Source: Streptomyces sp. SDr-06 (GTDB taxonomy: Bacteria; Actinomycetota; Actinomycetes; Streptomycetales; Streptomycetaceae). From it: a stretch of 64,000 nucleotides of DNA. The translations under genes and the position numbers were made by a program. Each line of letters starts with the position of its first letter. The stretch's first letter is position 1. Under the pieces are notes generated by a model. It was not told the DNA's origin. It ran no database searches and saw only the letters and a program-made list of their open reading frames with translations. Of the stretch, positions 33,506 to 41,480 are shown in pieces. The stretch is taken from positions 186,001-250,000 of the forward strand of contig NZ_QOLA01000002.1 in assembly GCF_003324565.1 (NCBI RefSeq), in the 5' to 3' direction.

Positions 33506-34708
33506 TCACGCGAGCCCCAGGGCGAACACCGCGAAGCCCGCCGCGAGCAGCCCCGCAGCTGCCCGGCGGGCCTTCGTCGCCCCGGCCCAGGGGGCCTCGA
33601 AGCCGCGCGCGTAGCGGGCGATCGCCACGAGCAGCACCGCGAACACCGGCATCCAGGCGAGCCGTTCACCGATCCAGGCCAGGGTGTCGGGCGCGGTGGT
33701 CAGGCCCGGCACCCGCCCCGCGAAGGAGGCCGGCACGGCGGCCGCCAGCATCGCCGTCTGGTGCCAGCACAGGATGGTCATCGCGGACAGGTTGACGACC
33801 ACGACCGGCGCCCACAGCGCGGGCCGCCTCAGCCAGCCCGCGATCCTGTCCCGCAGCAGGATCGCGACGCCGGACTGCGCCGCGGCCAGCGCGAGCACCA
33901 GCAGCGACGGCGGATGCGAGTTCGTCCGCGCCTCTCCGGGCACGCCGACCATGGACGCCGGGTAGTGGAACAGGACGAGCAGCGCGGCGAACAGCAGCGT
34001 CCCGCCGCCGAACAGCAGCCACGCGCCCTTGCGGCCGATCCTCTTCTCGCCCCAGGAGACGCCGAGTTGGTACGCGAACATCCAGCCCGGCAGGATGTTG
34101 ACCAGCGCGAGCCAGGACGGCATGGCGTCGGCGTACGGCCCGTAGCGCAGGAAGTCCACGAGGGCGACGACACCGAGCAGGGGCGCCGCGGCCCACCCGC
34201 CGAGCCGCCGCGCCGTCCGCACGCAGTACGGCGTGAGCGCGGTGACGGCGACGTACACACCGACGAACCACAGGGGCTGGATCACCAGTGTCGACCCGGT
34301 GCGCAGCGTGTCGTGCGGGACACCGAGGGCGTACAGGACAGGGACCATCGCGGCCCATACGGCGGTGACGCCGAGCACGGGCCGCCCGAGCCGGGCGATC
34401 CGCCCCTTCAGCCACTGGACGGTCGACCCCGTCCTGCGGTGGAAGGACAGCACCGAGGCATAGCCGCCGACCAGGAAGAAGATCCCGAGCATCTGCAGGA
34501 CCCAGCCGGCCGGGGCGAACGCGGCGAAGGAGGACAGCGGGCTCGCGTTGTGCAGCGCGCCCGCGTCGTCACGGGTGAAGCCGCCGAGCAGCCAGTGCCC
34601 GGTCGGCACGGCGAGCAGCGCGAGGGCGCGCAGCCCGTCGATCGCGCGGTCGCGGTGGGCGGGGGTGCGTCGCTCGATGTCCGCGACGGCCCGGGTGAGC
34701 GCGCTCAT
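33506..34708 (-). CDS. Acyltransferase family 3 membrane protein
   Basis: 400-residue polytopic protein (about ten hydrophobic segments) of the Acyl_transf_3 type. The N-terminal RDRAIDGLRALALLAVPTGHWL carries the conserved Arg and His; FFLVGGYAS and SALWFVGVY-like phrases (QPLWFVGVYVAVTALTP) follow. These proteins O-acetylate or acylate carbohydrates or lipids at the membrane. The ATG overlaps the stop of the upstream DUF1023 hydrolase by four bases (ATGA), so the two are translationally coupled. Confidence 0.87.
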   Translation of the reverse strand: MSALTRAVADIERRTPAHRDRAIDGLRALALLAVPTGHWLLGGFTRDDAGALHNASPLSSFAAFAPAGWVLQMLGIFFLVGGYASVLSFHRRTGSTVQWLKGRIARLGRPVLGVTAVWAAMVPVLYALGVPHDTLRTGSTLVIQPLWFVGVYVAVTALTPYCVRTARRLGGWAAAPLLGVVALVDFLRYGPYADAMPSWLALVNILPGWMFAYQLGVSWGEKRIGRKGAWLLFGGGTLLFAALLVLFHYPASMVGVPGEARTNSHPPSLLVLALAAAQSGVAILLRDRIAGWLRRPALWAPVVVVNLSAMTILCWHQTAMLAAAVPASFAGRVPGLTTAPDTLAWIGERLAWMPVFAVLLVAIARYARGFEAPWAGATKARRAAAGLLAAGFAVFALGLA

Positions 34709-35757
34709 CGGACCTCTCCGGTCTCTCCGGTGGCGATGGCGGCGAACGCCGCGAGGGACTGGGTGCCGGGAGCGAAGTAGCCGGTGTGGCCCCGCGCGTC
34801 CCCGGCGGGCACCCGCCGGGCGCCGAAGGACGGGTCGGTGGGATCGGCGCCGTGGCCGAGCCCCGCGAACTCGACGTGCGGCACGTCGTCGATCCAGTCG
34901 GAGGGGTCCTTCGCGGCCCACACGCGGGCCTCGGTGCGCAGATCGGCCACGGTGTCGGCGCGCATGCCGGGGGAGCCGAGCGCCACGATGTCCGAGGCGT
35001 CGGTGTCCTCGGCCGCGAGCCCGCACACGACCGATCCGTAGCTGTGGCAGAACAGCACCGGGTCGGGCGCGCCGACCGCGTCGAGCCCCTCGGTGAGCCG
35101 GGTCAGCCGCTCGGCCCCGGCCTCGGCGAGCTTCCCGGTGGCGGCGTCGAGGCCGACACCGACCGGCGTGGTGTACCCGGCCCACGCGATCACGGCGGTC
35201 GCGCCGCGGGTCGCGCCCCGCAGCGCCGAGGCCATGCCGGCGGGGGTGCCGTACGGGTCGGTCGGGCGGTCGAAGGTGTCGGCGTCGATGTCGGACCCGG
35301 GCACGACGACGGCCACATGAGCGGCCCCGTCCAACTCCCCGTAGACCTGGGCCACTTGACCCCGCCCGCGCGGATCGAAGGCGAGGATCTGACGGCCGGG
35401 CCCGGCGAGCCGCGCGAACCGGGGGTCGTGGCTGTCCGTCACGGCGCGCCGGTTGGCCTCGTACCGCAGGTGTACGGGGGCGCCGTCCAGGTTCCCGACG
35501 ACCTCGGGGTGGCGGCGGGCCAGGGTCCGCTGCTCCTGCTCGCTCAACCCCGCGAAGAACAGGGCGACTTCGCGGGGTGCCGCGCTCGCCGGGTCGGGCA
35601 GGGGGCGCCCGAGCACGGTGTCCGCCCGCCATGCCGCGGAGCCGGGCGGCGGCCCCGTGACGGCCTGCTGCGCGCCGGCCGTCGCCCAGCCCGCCGTTCC
35701 CGCGACGACCGTGACGGTCAACGCGGAAGCGATCAACGCCCTTCCGAACCGGCGCAT
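34705..35757 (-). CDS. DUF1023 alpha/beta hydrolase, exported
   Basis: 350 residues with a signal peptide (MRRFGRALIASALTVTVVAGTAGWATAGA). The DUF1023 alpha/beta-hydrolase core includes ILAFDPRGRGQVAQVYGEL, VVVPGSDIDADTF and the nucleophile elbow FCHSYGSVVCG. The C-terminal His is probably in DARGHTGYF. Substrate unknown, probably an ester. It is coupled to the membrane acyltransferase gene, which hints at an acyl-transfer/deacylation pair at the cell surface. A paralogue lies at 39283-40494. Confidence 0.87.
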   Translation of the reverse strand: MRRFGRALIASALTVTVVAGTAGWATAGAQQAVTGPPPGSAAWRADTVLGRPLPDPASAAPREVALFFAGLSEQEQRTLARRHPEVVGNLDGAPVHLRYEANRRAVTDSHDPRFARLAGPGRQILAFDPRGRGQVAQVYGELDGAAHVAVVVPGSDIDADTFDRPTDPYGTPAGMASALRGATRGATAVIAWAGYTTPVGVGLDAATGKLAEAGAERLTRLTEGLDAVGAPDPVLFCHSYGSVVCGLAAEDTDASDIVALGSPGMRADTVADLRTEARVWAAKDPSDWIDDVPHVEFAGLGHGADPTDPSFGARRVPAGDARGHTGYFAPGTQSLAAFAAIATGETGEVR

Positions 35758-36232
35758 GCGATTCCCTCTCCTCGTCCGTGTCCCTCGACGAGGGGGAAGG
35801 TAGGGAGGAGGTGGGGCGCGGGGCGTCACCCTGGGGGGCCAGGTGGGGAGTGCTACCTGGGTAGGGGGTGGGTGACCCGGGGGCGGCGGGTCGCTTACCG
35901 CTGTTTGGTGCTCGGGCCCCGGCCCCGCTTTCACCCGCGGACCGTGCGTGGCTGATCGCGCAGTTCCCCGCGCCCCTTGAACCCCCTTCGATCTGCGGAC
36001 CGTGCTCGCTTCTCGCGCAGTTCCCCGCGCCCCTTGGCGGTACGGGTGCTGGGTCACGCTGGCATCCTCAGCCCGTCCGGCGTTTGAGGACGAGCGCCCT
36101 TAAGGCGCGAACGGGGTCTGGGGCGGAGCCCCAGGGGCACTTTCACCCCCGGAGGGTTTCGGGAAGGGGTGGGGTGGGGGCCTCCGGGGTCTGGGGCGGA
36201 GCCCCAGGAGGCGGTCGCCCAGGGCCCTGGGG
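35758..36232. repeat. Intergenic repeat region between DUF1023 and response-regulator genes
   Basis: 475 bp without a gene. Two copies of the 20-bp core GCGCAGTTCCCCGCGCCCCT occur at 35958-35977 and 36015-36034. From 36069 to the response-regulator stop lies the longer element also found at 23261-23422 (CCGTCCGGCGTTTGAGGACG, CTGGGGCGGAGCCCCAGG hairpin twice, AGGGTTTCGGGAAGGGG). The hairpins could terminate the two-component operon. Confidence 0.8.
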
Positions 36233-36916
36233 CTAGCCGGGGTCGCCCGGGCGGACCACGCCGGATTCGTAGGCGAAGATCACCGCCTGGGCCCGGTCCC
36301 GAAGCCCGAGCTTCGCCAGCACCCGCCCGATATGCGTCTTCACCGTCTGCTCGGCCAGCACGAGCCGCCCCGCGATCTCCTGGTTCGACAACCCCCGCGC
36401 GATGAGTTCGAGCACCTCCGTCTCCCGGGGCGTGAGCCCCTGCAGACGCAGCGCCTCCGCCCCCCGCCGCGGAGCCGGCCGCTGCGCGGCGAAGTCCGCG
36501 ATGAGGCGGCGCGTCACGGAGGGGGCGAGCAGCGCCTCACCCGCCGCGACGACCCGCACCGCCCCGATGAGGTCGGCCGGGGGCGCGTCCTTGAGCAGGA
36601 ACCCGGACGCCCCGGCGCGCAGCGCCTCGTACACGTAGTCGTCGACGTCGAAGGTGGTCAGCATGAGCACCTTCGGGCGGTGCACGACGCCCGTCGGCGG
36701 GTCCAGGATCTCGCGGGCCGCGGCGAGCCCGTCCATCTCGGGGATGCGGACGTCCATGAGGACCACGTCCGGATGGGTCGAGCGGGCCACCCGCACTCCC
36801 TCGCGGCCGTCGGGCGCCTCGCCCACCACGTCGATGTCGGCCTGCGCCGAGAGCAGCGCTGCGAACCCCGCCCGCACCATGGCCTGGTCGTCGACGATGA
36901 TCACGCGGATGGTCAA
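36233..36916 (-). CDS. NarL/LuxR-family response regulator
   Basis: 227 residues. The receiver domain has the acidic pair (IIVDDQAMVRAG) and phospho-acceptor Asp55 (VVLMDVRIPEMDG). The C-terminal LuxR helix-turn-helix is LTPRETEVLELIARGLSNQEIAGRLVLAEQTVKTHIGRVLAKLGLRDRAQAVI. The start is a TTG with AAGGA upstream. It lies 9 bp after the sensor kinase gene, forming a standard two-component operon. Targets are unknown. Confidence 0.92.
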   Translation of the reverse strand: MTIRVIIVDDQAMVRAGFAALLSAQADIDVVGEAPDGREGVRVARSTHPDVVLMDVRIPEMDGLAAAREILDPPTGVVHRPKVLMLTTFDVDDYVYEALRAGASGFLLKDAPPADLIGAVRVVAAGEALLAPSVTRRLIADFAAQRPAPRRGAEALRLQGLTPRETEVLELIARGLSNQEIAGRLVLAEQTVKTHIGRVLAKLGLRDRAQAVIFAYESGVVRPGDPG

Positions 36917-36925
36917 CTGGCGTCC

Positions 36926-38203
36926 TTAGAGGGGGAGTTCGGGTGCGGAGGTGGGGTCGAGGGGCAGCCGCGCCGCCACCCGGAAGCCGCCGTCCGGCAG
37001 CGGCCCGGTGTCCAGCGACCCGCCGGTCAACCGTACGCGTTCGCGCATGCCGACGAGGCCGTGGCCGGTACCGGAGCCCTCCAGCGGCGAAGTGCGGTCG
37101 GCCGCCGGGCCGTTGACGACGACCACCGTCAGATGCCGGCCGTCGGCCGTGACGGAGACGCGGGTCGTGGCGCCCGGCGCGTGCCGTACGACGTTGGCGA
37201 GCGCCTCTTGCACGATCCGGTACGCCGACAGGTCGACCGCGGGCGGCAGCGCGGGCAGCTCACCGGAGAGCGAGAGCCCGACCGGCAGTCCCGCGCGTAC
37301 GGTCGCCTCGACGAGCTGCTGGAGGCGGTCCACGCCGGGCTGGGGCGCGCGCTCGCCGCCGCCCCCGCCGCTGCCGTCGCTGCGCAGCACCGCGAGCAGC
37401 CGGCGCATCTCGCCGAGCGACTCCCGGGCGCTGGACGCGATGGACTCGAACTCCCCGCGGGCCGCCTCGTCGAGCCCGGCCAGCCGGTAGGGCGCCGAGT
37501 CGGCCTGCACGGTGATCACCGACATGTGGTGGGCCACCACGTCGTGCAGCTCGCGCGCGATCCGGGCGCGTTCCTCCAGGAGGGTGCGCTGGGCGCGTTC
37601 GGCCTCGCTGATGGTCTCCTGCTCGGCGACCCGCCGTTCGGCCTCCGCGCGGGTGCGTACCGCGCCCGCGAAGGCCAGCACCACGCCCGAGAGCACGAAC
37701 AGCAGGACGTAGGTGCTGCTGGAGCCGCGGGGCGCGAAGGCGCCCAGCGCCACACTGGCCGCACCCGTCACCAGCCACAGCACGACGAGGGTGCGGGTCG
37801 TCTCGCGCAGTCCGAGACAGACCATGAGGACCAGGTAGCCGATGATCACCGTCGGCGTCCACGGCCAGGAGCGCCCCGCCGTCTCGCCGTGGAGGAGCAC
37901 CAGCGCGCCGAGCACGTCGGCGCCGAAGACGATCAGCCAGGCCGGAAGCGGCCGGGTCACGGCGAGCAGCAGCGGCACGGTCTGGGCCACGCCGAGCGCC
38001 CCGGCCCAGCCGCCGTCCAGCCGGTAGTCGTTGGCGAGCACGGTGATGGTGACCGGCAGCAGCACCAGCACGAAGACACCGGCGACGACGTACGGACTCC
38101 ACCGCTGCCAGCGCCTGGGCGCCTGCCAGAACAGGGGCCGGGTGGCTTCGGCGGGGGGCCGCAGCAGGGCGAGGGCTCTTCGGGAGGCGGGTGCGATCTT
38201 CAT
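36926..38203 (-). CDS. Two-component sensor histidine kinase (HisKA_3 type)
   Basis: 425 residues. The N-terminal half has about five or six membrane helices (38-180); then the dimerisation helix with His220 (RARIARELHDVVAHHMSVITVQAD) and an HATPase domain with N box (AYRIVQEALANVVRHAPG) and G box (GSGTGHGLVGMRERVRLTGG). The VVVNGP segment stands where DNGxG is usual, a mild deviation. It precedes its response regulator by 9 bp. The signal is unknown; such kinases sense membrane or envelope conditions. Confidence 0.9.
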   Translation of the reverse strand: MKIAPASRRALALLRPPAEATRPLFWQAPRRWQRWSPYVVAGVFVLVLLPVTITVLANDYRLDGGWAGALGVAQTVPLLLAVTRPLPAWLIVFGADVLGALVLLHGETAGRSWPWTPTVIIGYLVLMVCLGLRETTRTLVVLWLVTGAASVALGAFAPRGSSSTYVLLFVLSGVVLAFAGAVRTRAEAERRVAEQETISEAERAQRTLLEERARIARELHDVVAHHMSVITVQADSAPYRLAGLDEAARGEFESIASSARESLGEMRRLLAVLRSDGSGGGGGERAPQPGVDRLQQLVEATVRAGLPVGLSLSGELPALPPAVDLSAYRIVQEALANVVRHAPGATTRVSVTADGRHLTVVVVNGPAADRTSPLEGSGTGHGLVGMRERVRLTGGSLDTGPLPDGGFRVAARLPLDPTSAPELPL

Positions 38204-38301
38204 GGCCCGGCCAGCGTAGGCAGGATCGGCCCGCCACGCGTCATACCGGGGTGCCACCCGGGTCTCGCACCCGGGTATCACGCCGGGCGGCGCCGCACCC
38301 G

Positions 38302-39165
38302 CTACAGCTCGGCAAGCAGCTCCGCCTTCTTGGCGCTGAACTCGTCGTCGGTGACCAGTCCCGCCTGGTGCAGGTCGCCGAGGTGGCGGATCCTTTCCGC
38401 GATGTCGGCGGGATCGCGCCGCCCCGCCGCGACCGGGACCGGCTGGTGCGGGATGGAGACGCCGCCCCCGTTCCGTACCGCCGCGAGGACCGCCGCCGCG
38501 AACGGCAGCGACTCGTGCACCGGGCCGTAACCGAGGCCGAAGACCACGGCCGCCGGGTCGAGGTCGGCCGGGGCGGCGTCGTCGCCCTCGCGGCGCAGCA
38601 GCCGCAGGTAGCCGTCGAAGACCTCGGGGGAGCGCCACTCGACGCCGCTCAGCGCGGCCAGCGGAAAGGTCTGGTCGCCGGCCTTCCACTTCTCCGAGGA
38701 CGCGCCCGTCCAGAACCAGCGGAAGGTGACCTGGTGCCCGTCGAAGGCGGCCTTGGCGTCGTACGCCTTGAAGTTCAGCGGGGCCTCGGGGGCCGCCACC
38801 AGATGGCGGTCGGCGGGTTGCGAGGCGAGCGGCACCAGAGCGTCGCGCAGTTCGTCCGCGTAGTACTCGGCGAGCGTCTCGCGCTCGGCCGGAAGCACCA
38901 GGCGGTAGGGATCGCAGGACTCCTTCAGCTGACCCGCCGCGGCGTCCATCAGTGGATCGGCGCCCGGTCTCGGCACCGCGTGCAGCACCACCGTGCCGCG
39001 TTTGCCCTGGGACAGCGTCACCGACTCCAACGCCTCGTAGGGGATGCGTCGTTCGCGCAGCGCCTGGAACAGCTTCGGCGCGCGGATCCCCCGTTCGAAG
39101 CGGATGAGCACGGAGTCGGACTCGAACTCCCAGGTGGCATGAATTCCGGCCAGCACATCACCCAT
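38302..39165 (-). CDS. DUF4429 protein with C-terminal SHOCT motif
   Basis: 287 residues. Two DUF4429-like (PH-fold-like) repeats are suggested: MGDVLAGIHATWEFESDSVLIRFERGIRAPKLFQALRERRIPYEALESV and PLNFKAYDAKAAFDGHQVTFRWFWTGASSEKW. The C-terminal ~30 residues form a SHOCT motif (RIRHLGDLHQAGLVTDDEFSAKKAELLAEL). Soluble; function unknown. The ATG at 39165 has GAGG; an ATG at 39174 is also possible. It lies between the kinase and the second DUF1023 gene, with no clear functional link. Confidence 0.85.
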   Translation of the reverse strand: MGDVLAGIHATWEFESDSVLIRFERGIRAPKLFQALRERRIPYEALESVTLSQGKRGTVVLHAVPRPGADPLMDAAAGQLKESCDPYRLVLPAERETLAEYYADELRDALVPLASQPADRHLVAAPEAPLNFKAYDAKAAFDGHQVTFRWFWTGASSEKWKAGDQTFPLAALSGVEWRSPEVFDGYLRLLRREGDDAAPADLDPAAVVFGLGYGPVHESLPFAAAVLAAVRNGGGVSIPHQPVPVAAGRRDPADIAERIRHLGDLHQAGLVTDDEFSAKKAELLAEL

Positions 39166-39282
39166 GCGCCTCATCGTAGGCGGCGCGCGCCCGCGCGTCC
39201 CCCCTCGGAGAAAACCCCGTCCGGGAGCGGGTGCTCCGGCGATCACACGGTGTCTACGCGTGTCAGCCCGCCGGAGCCTCCG

Positions 39283-40494
39283 TCAAGCCGCCGACCGGTC
39301 GGAAATCCCGCTGCCGCACACGGCGCCGCCGTCGGCACAGCCGACCGTCTGGTATGCGCCAACTCCGATGGCCGCGAAGTTGGCGAGGCTCTTGGTGCCC
39401 GGCTCGAAATAACCGGTGTGGCCGATGGCTCCGGCCGCCGAGAGGACCCGGGCGCCGAAGGCCGCCGAGACCGGGTCGGCGCCGTGGCCGAGGCCCGCGA
39501 CGTCGAGGTACGGCACGTCCTGGATCCAGTCGTCCTTGTCGCGCATGGCCCAGACCCGCGCCGAGGTGTCCAGCTGGGCGGCGTTGCGCACCCGCATGCC
39601 CGGGCTGCCGGCCACCGCGATGTCGCTGACCCGGGGCGGCAGTCCGCGTGTGGAGACCCCGCACACCACCGAGCCATAGCTGTGGCAGAACAGCTCGACC
39701 GAGGAACTGCCGGGCAGCGCGCGCACCATCGCGGACAGCCGTACGGCACCGTCCTCGGCCAGTTTGCCGATGGCCGCATCCATGCCGAGTCCGGCGGGCG
39801 CGGTGTAGTCGGCCCAGGCGATGACGGCGGTCCGGGTGTCCGGGGCGGCTGCCCGCTCGGCCGCGTACAGCGACTCGGCCATGCCGACCGGGGCGGTGTT
39901 CCTGCGGTTGGACTTCTCGAAGGTCAGGACGTCGGTGTCGACTCCGGGCACGATCACCGACACCCGCTGGGCGTGGTCCAGGTCACCGAAGACCTCCGCG
40001 ACCCGGCCGGTGTCGGAGGGGTCGAAGGCGAGGATCTGGCGGCCGTCGTCGAGCAGGGACTCGAACCGGTGCATCCGGCGGCTCGCGTCCAGGCGGCCGT
40101 CGGCGGTGAGCCGGGTGTCGACCATGCGTTTCTGCTCGACCGCGCGGGCCTCGCCGAGCGCCACCCGGTTGGCCCGGTAGCGCAGGGGCACGGGGGCGCC
40201 GTTCATGTTGCCCACGACCAGCGGGTAGCGGTCGGCGAGTTCTCCCCGCTCGGTGGCGGTGAGCGAGCCGAAGAAGTGCGCGAGCTGCTGGGCGGTGGAG
40301 TCCGCCTTGGGCAGCTTGTGGCCGTCTATGGTGCCCCGGGCCCAGGCGGCCAGGGAGGTCGCGCGCGGCTCGGAGTCGGCCGCGTGGCCGCGGATCGCCG
40401 TCCAGCCGGAGGTCGCGAGCATGACGAACACGACGGCGAGCGCGAGCAGCGCGCGCCAGACGTTGAGCGTGGGGGAGGAGTCGAAGGAAGTCAC
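39283..40494 (-). CDS. DUF1023 alpha/beta hydrolase, membrane-anchored
   Basis: 403 residues, paralogue of the protein at 34705-35757. A single N-terminal membrane helix (ALLALAVVFVMLATSGW) is followed by the DUF1023 core: ILAFDPSDTGRVAEVFGDL, VIVPGVDTDVLTFE, the nucleophile elbow FCHSYGSVVCG and AIGHTGYFEPGTKSLANFAAI. The GTG at 40494 is the likeliest start. The C-terminus adds a short Cys-containing tail (CADGGAVCGSG). Probably an exported esterase; substrate unknown. Confidence 0.86.
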   Translation of the reverse strand: MTSFDSSPTLNVWRALLALAVVFVMLATSGWTAIRGHAADSEPRATSLAAWARGTIDGHKLPKADSTAQQLAHFFGSLTATERGELADRYPLVVGNMNGAPVPLRYRANRVALGEARAVEQKRMVDTRLTADGRLDASRRMHRFESLLDDGRQILAFDPSDTGRVAEVFGDLDHAQRVSVIVPGVDTDVLTFEKSNRRNTAPVGMAESLYAAERAAAPDTRTAVIAWADYTAPAGLGMDAAIGKLAEDGAVRLSAMVRALPGSSSVELFCHSYGSVVCGVSTRGLPPRVSDIAVAGSPGMRVRNAAQLDTSARVWAMRDKDDWIQDVPYLDVAGLGHGADPVSAAFGARVLSAAGAIGHTGYFEPGTKSLANFAAIGVGAYQTVGCADGGAVCGSGISDRSAA

Positions 40495-40710
40495 TGCGGA
40501 CCACAGTAGGAGACCCTGGAGGTCCACTGGGCTGACAGTGACTCAGATCACGTTTGAGCGGGGAGTGGTCTCACGAAGAGCGCGCGCGGGCGCACGCTCC
40601 GTACGGCTCGGCCACGTTCGGGCGCGGCTCGGACACGCATCCGGAGGAGGTTCCGGTGTGCGTCCTTCGCCCGGCGCGGCCTCGCCGGGGCCCCGCGTCC
40701 TCGGCGTGGC

Positions 40711-41364
40711 TCAGTCGCGCCAGTCGTCGGCCAGGGCGGGGACGAGGTGGTCCAGGTAGTTCGCGGTCAGGTCGCGGATCGCGGCCACGCTCGGGTCCTT
40801 GCGCTGCCCCCACTGGCCGCCCGCCACCCGCATCACGCCGGTGAAGGCGGCCACGGCCACCCGGGGGCGCGGGTCGGCGTCCACGTCGAGGCCCTCGCGC
40901 TCGGCGATGAGCCGCGCGACCTGCTCCTCCAGCTCCGCCGAGCGGCGCAGGTGGACGGCGAGCAGCGCCGGAGTCGACTCGATCACCTGGTACGTCCGCA
41001 TGTAGAGGGCGACCGGCACCACGGGGGACAGGAGCTCCTCGATGGTGTCCCAGGCCGACAGCGCGGCCCGGCGCATGGCGGTGAACGGGCCCTCGGCGGG
41101 CGGCCGTTCGCGCAGCGCGTTCACGAAGTGCGACTCGATCGTGTCCTGGGCCGCGAAGACCACGGCCTCCTTGTTGGCGAAATAGCGGAAGAAGGTGCGC
41201 TGCGAGACGTCGACCGCGTCCGCGATCTCGTCCACGGTCGTCCGCTCGTACCCCTTGGTGGTGAACAGCTCCAGGGCCACCCGCAGCAGCGCGTCGCGGG
41301 TGCGCTGTTTCTTCCGCTCGCGCAGTCCGCCGACCGGCGCCATCGGGTGCTGCTCCACCGTCAC
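40711..41364 (-). CDS. TetR-family regulator of the adjacent efflux gene
   Basis: 217 residues. Helix-turn-helix: TRDALLRVALELFTTKGYERTTVDEIADAVDVSQRTFFRYFANKEAVV. It starts at a GTG (41364). It is divergent from a DHA2 drug transporter, the common repressor/pump arrangement. A perfect 15-bp palindrome (41452-41466) lies just before the pump start. The ligand is probably a pump substrate. Confidence 0.9.
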   Translation of the reverse strand: MTVEQHPMAPVGGLRERKKQRTRDALLRVALELFTTKGYERTTVDEIADAVDVSQRTFFRYFANKEAVVFAAQDTIESHFVNALRERPPAEGPFTAMRRAALSAWDTIEELLSPVVPVALYMRTYQVIESTPALLAVHLRRSAELEEQVARLIAEREGLDVDADPRPRVAVAAFTGVMRVAGGQWGQRKDPSVAAIRDLTANYLDHLVPALADDWRD

Positions 41365-41451
41365 TTCAAGGTCCTCTTTCAGTCAATCTGGCGTGTTCAG
41401 CTTAGCTGTGAGCGACGTGACAGCCGCCGACTTGTGAAATGGTTTGTCAAC

Positions 41452-41466
41452 TGTCAGCGGCTGACA
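41452..41466. promoter_or_regulatory. Palindromic operator upstream of the MFS pump
   Basis: TGTCAGC-G-GCTGACA, a perfect inverted repeat, ends 14 bp before the pump ATG. A related half-site TGTCAA precedes it. The position is suited to repression by the divergent TetR protein. Confidence 0.7.
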
Positions 41467-41480
41467 TTAGCCTCGATGGC

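Noticed and set aside
39283-40494. Start at the GTG at 40527 for the second DUF1023 protein
   Set aside because: The GTG at 40494 starts directly before the membrane helix with a usual short lead, whereas the extra 11 residues have no family support.
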